Shown here piece by piece: positions 59,679-64,000 of a DNA stretch of 64,000 nt. The position numbers and the translations under genes are program-made. Each line of letters begins with the position of its first letter. Position 1 is the stretch's first letter. Below the pieces are notes generated by a model that saw only the letters and a list, made by a program, of their open reading frames with translations, did no database searches and was not told the DNA's origin. This DNA is from Actinosynnema pretiosum. GTDB lineage: Bacteria; Actinomycetota; Actinomycetes; Mycobacteriales; Pseudonocardiaceae. The stretch covers positions 1 to 64,000 of the forward strand of contig NZ_JAMTCF010000010.1 in assembly GCF_024171695.1 (NCBI RefSeq). Reading direction: 5' to 3'.

Positions 59679-60488
59679 ATGCCCGTCACCCGCGCCTCGG
59701 TCGAAGCAGCAGGCCGCACCCGCACCTACACCCTCGTCACCCAGTCGGCCGAGGTCACCGACCTGGTGCTGGTCTTCCACGGCTCCAAGCAGACCGCCGA
59801 CAAGCACCGCGCCTTCACCGGCCGCGCCTTCGACGCCCTCGCCACCCCCGGCGCCGCCGTCGCCTACCTCGACGGCCACAAGGGCAACTGGAACGACGCC
59901 CGCCGGGGCAGCCGCTTCCCCGCCCGCACCGAGAACGTCGACGACGTCGCCTTCACCGAGGCCGTCATCGCCCGTCACGCCCCCGACCGGGTCCACGCGA
60001 TCGGCTACTCCAACGGCGGCCAGTTCGTCTTCCGCCTGCTGCACGAGCGCCCCGGCCTGCTCACCGCGGCGGTCGCGATCGGCGCGACCATGCCCGCCCC
60101 GGACGACTTCACCGTCCCCACCCCGCCCGCGCCGACCCCGTTGCTGCTGGTCAACGGCACCCGCGACCGCATCGTCCCCTACAACGGCGGCGAGCTGAAG
60201 CCGTGGGCGAGGGCGCTGTTCAAGGTCGACGGCGACAACCTCTCCGCCCCCGCCACCGCCGCCTACTTCGCGCGGCACAACGGCATCACCGCCGCCCCGA
60301 CCAGCACGACCACCGGCAAGGCCGAGCGCACCGACCACACCCTGCCCGGCAAGCCCCCGGTCACCCTGCTCACCGCCCACGGCGCCGGTCACACCATCCC
60401 CGGCCCCGCGAAAGCCCCGTTCGTGCTCGGCTCGACCAACCAGGACGTGAGCACCGCCGACCTGGCCCGCGAGCTGTTCGCCCGCTAA
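59679..60488 (+). CDS. Polyhydroxybutyrate-depolymerase-like esterase (LpqC family)
   Basis: A 269-residue alpha/beta hydrolase. LVLVFHGSKQTADKHRAFTG is the oxyanion strand, AIGYSNGGQFVFRLL holds nucleophile Ser (~113), NGTRDRIVPYNGG holds the Asp and AHGAGHTIPG the His. The family includes PHB depolymerases and feruloyl esterases, usually secreted; here no signal peptide is visible, so it is cytoplasmic. It overlaps the convergent WYL regulator by 4 bases. Confidence 0.87.
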   Translation: MPVTRASVEAAGRTRTYTLVTQSAEVTDLVLVFHGSKQTADKHRAFTGRAFDALATPGAAVAYLDGHKGNWNDARRGSRFPARTENVDDVAFTEAVIARHAPDRVHAIGYSNGGQFVFRLLHERPGLLTAAVAIGATMPAPDDFTVPTPPAPTPLLLVNGTRDRIVPYNGGELKPWARALFKVDGDNLSAPATAAYFARHNGITAAPTSTTTGKAERTDHTLPGKPPVTLLTAHGAGHTIPGPAKAPFVLGSTNQDVSTADLARELFAR

Positions 60489-61429
60489 CCGGAGGCGTCC
60501 GCGCTGCGCCGCGCCAGCAGCGCGAACGCCTCCGCCAACTCCGGCGGCCCCACCACCTCCACGTCCGCGTCGAACCGCAGCACCGACGCCGCCAACCCCA
60601 CCCACGACCACGACCCCGCCACCACCCGGCACCGCCCCGCCCCGACCTCCTGCACCACCGCGTCACCGACGTGCGCCGCCACCGCCGACGCGGGCAGGTC
60701 CAGCAGCACCTCGCCCCGGCACGGCCACTCCCCGTCGACCGACCCCCGGAACCGGCCCCGCACGAACGCCGCCACGTCCCCGCCCGGCACCTCGCGCGGC
60801 GCGAACCGGGGACCACCGGGAAAGCGCGGGGTGATCCGGTCGGCGCGGAAGGTGCGCCAGTCCGCGCGGTCCAGGTCCCACGCCACCAGGTACCAGCGCC
60901 CACCAGCCGCGACCAGGTGGTGCGGCTCCGCCCGGCGCGGCGGCCCGGCGGAGTCCGCGTAGTCGAACCGCAGCACCTCCCGCGCCCGCACCGCCGCGCT
61001 CAGCGCCACCAGCACCTCCCCGTCCACGCGCGCCGCCCCCGGCCGCTCCAGCGCCGTGACCCGCAGCGCGTCCACCCGGTGCCGCAACCGCGCGGGCAGC
61101 ACCTGCCGCACCGTCGCCAGCGCCCGCGCCGCCGCCTCCTCCACCCCGGCCCCGCTGCTCGCCGCCACCCGCAGCGCGACCGCCAGCGCCACGGCCTGCT
61201 CGTCGTCGAACAGCAGCGGCGGCAGTTGCGTCCCCGCGTCGAGCCGGTACCCGCCGTCGGGGCCCTTGACCGCCGCGATCGGGTAGCCCAGCTCGCGCAA
61301 CCGGTCGACGTCGCGTCGCACCGTGCGCGCGCTGACGTCCAGCCGCTCGGCCAGCAGCGCGCCCGGCCAGTCGCGCCGCGCCTGGAGCAGGGACAGCAAC
61401 GACAGCAACCGCGCGGAGGTCTTCTGCAC
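60485..61429 (-). CDS. WYL-domain transcriptional regulator (HTH_11-WYL)
   Basis: A 314-residue regulator. It starts QKTSARLLSLLSLLQARRDW, then the HTH LLAERLDVSARTVRRDVDRL and GPDGGYRLDAG, and the WYL domain HLVAAGGRWYLVAWDLDRAD. It is a paralogue of the protein at 9461-10453. GTG 61429 gives the canonical N-terminus. It is divergent from an aldo/keto-reductase relic, which was probably its target gene; whether it has others is unknown. Confidence 0.88.
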   Translation of the reverse strand: MQKTSARLLSLLSLLQARRDWPGALLAERLDVSARTVRRDVDRLRELGYPIAAVKGPDGGYRLDAGTQLPPLLFDDEQAVALAVALRVAASSGAGVEEAAARALATVRQVLPARLRHRVDALRVTALERPGAARVDGEVLVALSAAVRAREVLRFDYADSAGPPRRAEPHHLVAAGGRWYLVAWDLDRADWRTFRADRITPRFPGGPRFAPREVPGGDVAAFVRGRFRGSVDGEWPCRGEVLLDLPASAVAAHVGDAVVQEVGAGRCRVVAGSWSWVGLAASVLRFDADVEVVGPPELAEAFALLARRSADASG

Positions 61430-61492
61430 GAGTCGCAGTATCACCCCGGATAGCGGACAGGACCTGACCGCTACTCCCGCGAGGCTGGTCGG

Positions 61493-61729
61493 GTGAAGAC
61501 GCGCGAACCGGGCAGGACCGGCATCCGGATCAGCCCCCACCGCCCAGGCAGCACGGTGTTCGGGGCGGGCATCAACTCCCTCGACACCGCCGACGTCGTG
61601 CTCGCCACCGGGGGCACCGGCCCGATGAGCGCGGACCCCACCTGGCGGGGGAGCTCGCGGAGCTGGATCATCACCGCCGTGGAGGACTCGCTGCGCAGGC
61701 ACCCAGCCGTCGAACGGGCGGTGGCCTGA
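61493..61729 (+). pseudogene. Aldo/keto reductase remnant
   Basis: A 78-residue frame whose pieces match a ~330-residue aldo/keto reductase: GRTGIRISPHRPGSTVFG (N-terminal strand), GINSLDTADVV (the family motif GxNxxDTADxY, catalytic Asp region), GPMSADPTWRGSSRSWIITA and VEDSLRR (start of the (A/V)xEDSLRRL helix). The segments between them, including the catalytic Tyr, Lys and His, are deleted, and about two thirds of the C-terminal barrel is missing. The deletions happen to keep the frame open. GTG or ATG start near 61493. Confidence 0.7.
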
Positions 61730-61730
61730 G

Positions 61731-62804
61731 ATGACCGTGCTGACCACGCGCGAGCTGAACCGCGCCACCCTCGCCCGCCAACTGCTGCTGGAGCGCGCCG
61801 ACCTGGACGCGTGGGGCGCGGTGTCGCACCTGTGCGGGATGCAGGCGCAGGAGCCGCAGGAGCCGTTCACCGGGCTGTGGTCGCGGCTGCGCGACTTCGC
61901 GCCCGCCGACCTGGACGACCTGGTCACCGGCAGGCGCGCGGTGCGCGTGCACCTGATGCGGCGGACCGTGCACCTGGTGACCTCGGACGACGTGCTGGCG
62001 TGGCGGTCGCGGCACGCCGACATGCTGCGCCAGAAGGTGCTCGGGGTGTACCGGGCCGACCTGGCGGGCGTCGACCTGGACGAGCTGGCCGCCGCCGGGC
62101 GGGAGGCGCTGGCGGGGGAGCCGAGGAGCGCGGCGGAGGTGGTGCGCGCGCTGGCCGGGCGGTGGCCTTCGGTGGCGGCGCGGGCGCTGGGCGAGATGGT
62201 GATCGCCGCGCTCGTCCCGGTGGCCCAGACGCCGCCGCGCGGGCTGTGGCGGGCGAAGGGCGGGGTGCGCAACGCGCTGCTCGGCGACTGGCTGGGCCGC
62301 GACCCCGACCCGCTGGACCCCGACGACCCGGTCGGCCGCGAGCTGGTGCGCCGCTACCTGGCCGCGCACGGTCCGGCCAGCTCCGGCGACCTGCGGATGT
62401 GGAGCGGCCTGGCCGGGCTGCCCGCCGCCGTGGCGGCGGTGCGCGGGGAGCTGGTGTCGTTCCGCGACGAGCGCGGTCGCGAACTGCTCGACCTGCCGGA
62501 CGCCCCCAGGCCGGACGGCGACGTGCCCGCGCCGGTGCGGTACCTGCCCGCGTTCGACAACGCGATCCTGGGCTACCAGGACCGAGGCCGGATCATCGAC
62601 GACGCGCACAAGGGGCTGTCGGTGGCCGGGGAGCGGGTGGTGCTGGTGGACGGGCGGGTCACCGCGACCTGGCGGGTGGCCGAGGACGTGGTGCGGGTGG
62701 CGCCGCTGCGCGAGCTGACGGGGGCCGAGCGCGACGAGGTCGTGGCGGAGGGCGAGCGGCTGGCGGGATTCTTGACCGGCGGCGCGCGGGTGGCGGTGGG
62801 CTGA
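61731..62804 (+). CDS. Winged-helix DNA-binding-domain protein (HTH_42/AlkZ-like)
   Basis: A 357-residue protein of the winged-helix family related to the AlkX/AlkZ DNA glycosylases. VSHLCGMQAQEPQEPFTGLW (about 31-50) is its hallmark, followed by RRTVHLVTSDDVLAWRS, LPAFDNAILGYQDRGRIID and a C-terminal VDGRVTATWRV strand. The QxQ motif (GMQAQEP) matches the catalytic QxQ of AlkZ-type interstrand-crosslink glycosylases, so DNA-repair activity is possible. It starts 1 base after the aldo/keto-reductase remnant. Confidence 0.82.
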   Translation: MTVLTTRELNRATLARQLLLERADLDAWGAVSHLCGMQAQEPQEPFTGLWSRLRDFAPADLDDLVTGRRAVRVHLMRRTVHLVTSDDVLAWRSRHADMLRQKVLGVYRADLAGVDLDELAAAGREALAGEPRSAAEVVRALAGRWPSVAARALGEMVIAALVPVAQTPPRGLWRAKGGVRNALLGDWLGRDPDPLDPDDPVGRELVRRYLAAHGPASSGDLRMWSGLAGLPAAVAAVRGELVSFRDERGRELLDLPDAPRPDGDVPAPVRYLPAFDNAILGYQDRGRIIDDAHKGLSVAGERVVLVDGRVTATWRVAEDVVRVAPLRELTGAERDEVVAEGERLAGFLTGGARVAVG

Positions 62805-62889
62805 GCCGGACCCGCGCGGGTCGGGCGCCGCGTCGACCTCGGCCTGCGCGCGGGCGGGTCGTGGGCGGTGCGCTTCGCGGCGGTGGCGC

Positions 62890-63471
62890 TCAGCGCAGCA
62901 GCCGCTCCAGGTACAGGTCCAGGCCCGCCTCCAGGTGCTCGGACGTGCCCGTGGACAGCAGCACCGTCACCCCGCCCTGCACCGCCGCGATCACCGCCGC
63001 CGCCATCCGGTCCGGGTCCAGCCCCGGATCGGCCTCGCCCGCCGCCTGGGTGGCCACCACGCCGTCGCGCACGCACGCCTGCCACCGCCGCAGCAGCCCG
63101 GTCGTGACCGCGCGCGACTGCGGGCTGAACCTGCCCACCTCGGCGATCAGCACCACCAGCGGGCAGTGCGTCCCCTGGTCCCGGTACCGCCCGACCACCA
63201 GGTCCCGCCACCCCTGCCAGGCCGCGCGCGAGGTCAGATCGCTCAGGTACGGCTGCTGGTCCTCGAACACCCGCTCGGCCTCCAGCTCGGCCACGGCCAG
63301 CAGCAGCTGCTCCTTGCCGTCGGGGAAGTAGTGGAAGACCTGGCTCTTGCCGGTCCGGCTGCGCCTGCACACGTCGTCCAGGGTGGTGGCGCTCGCGCCG
63401 CGCTCCCGGACTTCCTCGGCGGCGGCCTCGACGATGCGGGCGCGGGTCGCGGCCCCCTTGGCGGTGATCAC
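62890..63471 (-). CDS. TetR-family transcriptional regulator
   Basis: A 193-residue TetR regulator of the YcdC/AcrR type. The HTH is ARIVEAAAEEVRERGASATT plus DVCRRSRTGKSQVFHYFPDG (~10-50), and the ligand domain has GTHCPLVVLIAEVGRFSPQS. It is divergent from a quinone oxidoreductase gene and separated from it by 50 bases that hold a palindrome, so it most likely represses that gene and itself. GTG 63471 is the start. Confidence 0.9.
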   Translation of the reverse strand: MITAKGAATRARIVEAAAEEVRERGASATTLDDVCRRSRTGKSQVFHYFPDGKEQLLLAVAELEAERVFEDQQPYLSDLTSRAAWQGWRDLVVGRYRDQGTHCPLVVLIAEVGRFSPQSRAVTTGLLRRWQACVRDGVVATQAAGEADPGLDPDRMAAAVIAAVQGGVTVLLSTGTSEHLEAGLDLYLERLLR

Positions 63472-63478
63472 CCCGAGG

Positions 63479-63498
63479 AATGTACTTGTGGGTACATT
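63479..63498. promoter_or_regulatory. TetR operator palindrome
   Basis: AATGTAC (63479-63485) and GTACATT (63492-63498) are exact inverses around 6 bases, between the divergent TetR and quinone oxidoreductase genes. Confidence 0.75.
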
Positions 63499-63521
63499 TT
63501 GCCGGAAATACCGTCGCCGGC

Positions 63522-64000
63522 ATGAGAGCGATCGTGATCGAGAAGCCCGGTGGACCCGAGGTGCTGGCGCTGCGCGAGCGGCCGGACCCGCGTCCCGGAC
63601 CGGGCGAGGTGCTGGTGGACGTGCGCGCGGCGGGCGTGAACTTCATGGACACCGCCATCCGCGCGCAGGGGGCCGTCGAGGTGCCCGGCATGGAGGGCGC
63701 GGGCGTGGTGGCCGAGGTGGGACCGGACGTGCGCGGGTTCGCGCCGGGGGACCGCGTCGCCTGGATGACGCTGGACCACGGCAGCTACGCCACGCGCGTC
63801 GTGCTGCCCACGTCGAAGCTGGTGGCGCTCCCCGACGGCGTGAGCGAGGAGACGGCCGCCGCGCTGGTGCTGCAGGGGCTGTCCGCGCACCACTTCGCCA
63901 CCGTGTCCCACCCGACCCAGGCCGGTGAGGTGGTGCTCGTGCACGCCGCGGCGGGCGGGGTCGGGCTGCTGCTGGTGCAGTTGGCCAAGGCGCGCGGGGC
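63522..64000 (+). CDS. NADPH:quinone oxidoreductase (3' end outside window)
   Basis: The first 159 residues of a zinc-independent quinone oxidoreductase. The GroES-like domain shows GPEVLALRERPDPRPGPGEV, VNFMDTAIRAQG, PGMEGAGVVAEVG and FAPGDRVAWM, and the Rossmann loop begins AAAGGVGLLLVQLAKARGA at the window end. It reduces quinones or enones with NADPH. It has the N-terminal part that the IS-broken copy at 338-1069 lacks; the two are paralogues, each beside a TetR gene. Confidence 0.9.
   Translation, partial: MRAIVIEKPGGPEVLALRERPDPRPGPGEVLVDVRAAGVNFMDTAIRAQGAVEVPGMEGAGVVAEVGPDVRGFAPGDRVAWMTLDHGSYATRVVLPTSKLVALPDGVSEETAAALVLQGLSAHHFATVSHPTQAGEVVLVHAAAGGVGLLLVQLAKARG

Noticed and set aside
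62809-62822. GACCCGCGCGGGTC palindrome after the winged-helix gene as terminator
   Set aside because: A perfect palindrome without a loop is a poor hairpin, and such GC words are expected by chance here.

Overview
The window is very GC-rich DNA with dense, overlapping GTG/ATG genes, a WhiB protein, an ANTAR protein, ESX (type VII) substrates with an EspG chaperone, WYL/TetR/LacI/MerR/DeoR regulators and the DUF3090/SCO1664 pair. This points to a filamentous actinomycete of the Pseudonocardiaceae (Actinosynnema, Saccharothrix or Lentzea type); the genus is an inference.

Layout. 1-1.07 kb: the end of an IS5-type element that removed the N-terminus of a quinone oxidoreductase gene. 1.1-16.9 kb: regulators and housekeeping or accessory enzymes (TetR, ANTAR, amidase, pentapeptide-repeat protein, secreted triple-repeat protein, CGNR protein, hydrolase plus SDR, a methionine aminopeptidase divergent from a tiny XRE regulator across a palindrome, WYL regulator with FAD monooxygenase, methyltransferase plus DeoR regulator divergent from an MFS-Nudix fusion, DnaQ-like exonuclease). 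16.9-18.05 kb: 1.2 kb without a convincing gene, holding a strong match to the actinobacterial chromosome-dimer-resolution site dif, then a symmetric dif-like palindrome, then a tyrosine recombinase gene. Base skew of the + strand changes from C-rich to G-rich across this point regardless of gene strand, so the window probably spans the replication terminus.

18-27 kb: recombinase, small unknown genes, a DHFR-like reductase, a second secreted repeat protein, SCO1664/DUF3090, an S9 peptidase with an LD-carboxypeptidase, and an SDR controlled by a divergent MerR regulator. 27-31.4 kb: a protein with an LQRxxGNxAV N-terminus (contractile-injection-system type) and a HAD/APH/acyl-CoA dehydrogenase operon in the same order as the domains of human ACAD10, behind a perfect 16-bp TetR-type operator. 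31.4-35.4 kb: two DUF2867 paralogues around a decayed HEAT-repeat gene, and two conserved unknowns.

35.4-43 kb: a peptide-utilisation locus: a four-gene peptide ABC transporter divergent from a DppA-type D-aminopeptidase and an M20 peptidase. 43-48.5 kb: WhiB, then a LacI-regulated glycoside uptake operon (GH43-like enzyme, lipoprotein binding protein, two permeases). 48.5-51.5 kb: a second tyrosine recombinase divergent from a zinc-finger/coiled-coil protein across a palindrome-rich control region, bounded by two copies of CTTACGTCAC-N-GTGAC; it looks like a compact undescribed recombination module. It adjoins a membrane-anchored XRE-NACHT protein (51.5-53.8 kb). 53.9-64 kb: secreted esterase, a six-gene ESX substrate/EspG operon without secretion-machine genes, a secreted-esterase-like hydrolase, a WYL regulator facing an aldo/keto-reductase relic, a winged-helix protein, and a TetR/quinone-oxidoreductase pair cut by the window end.
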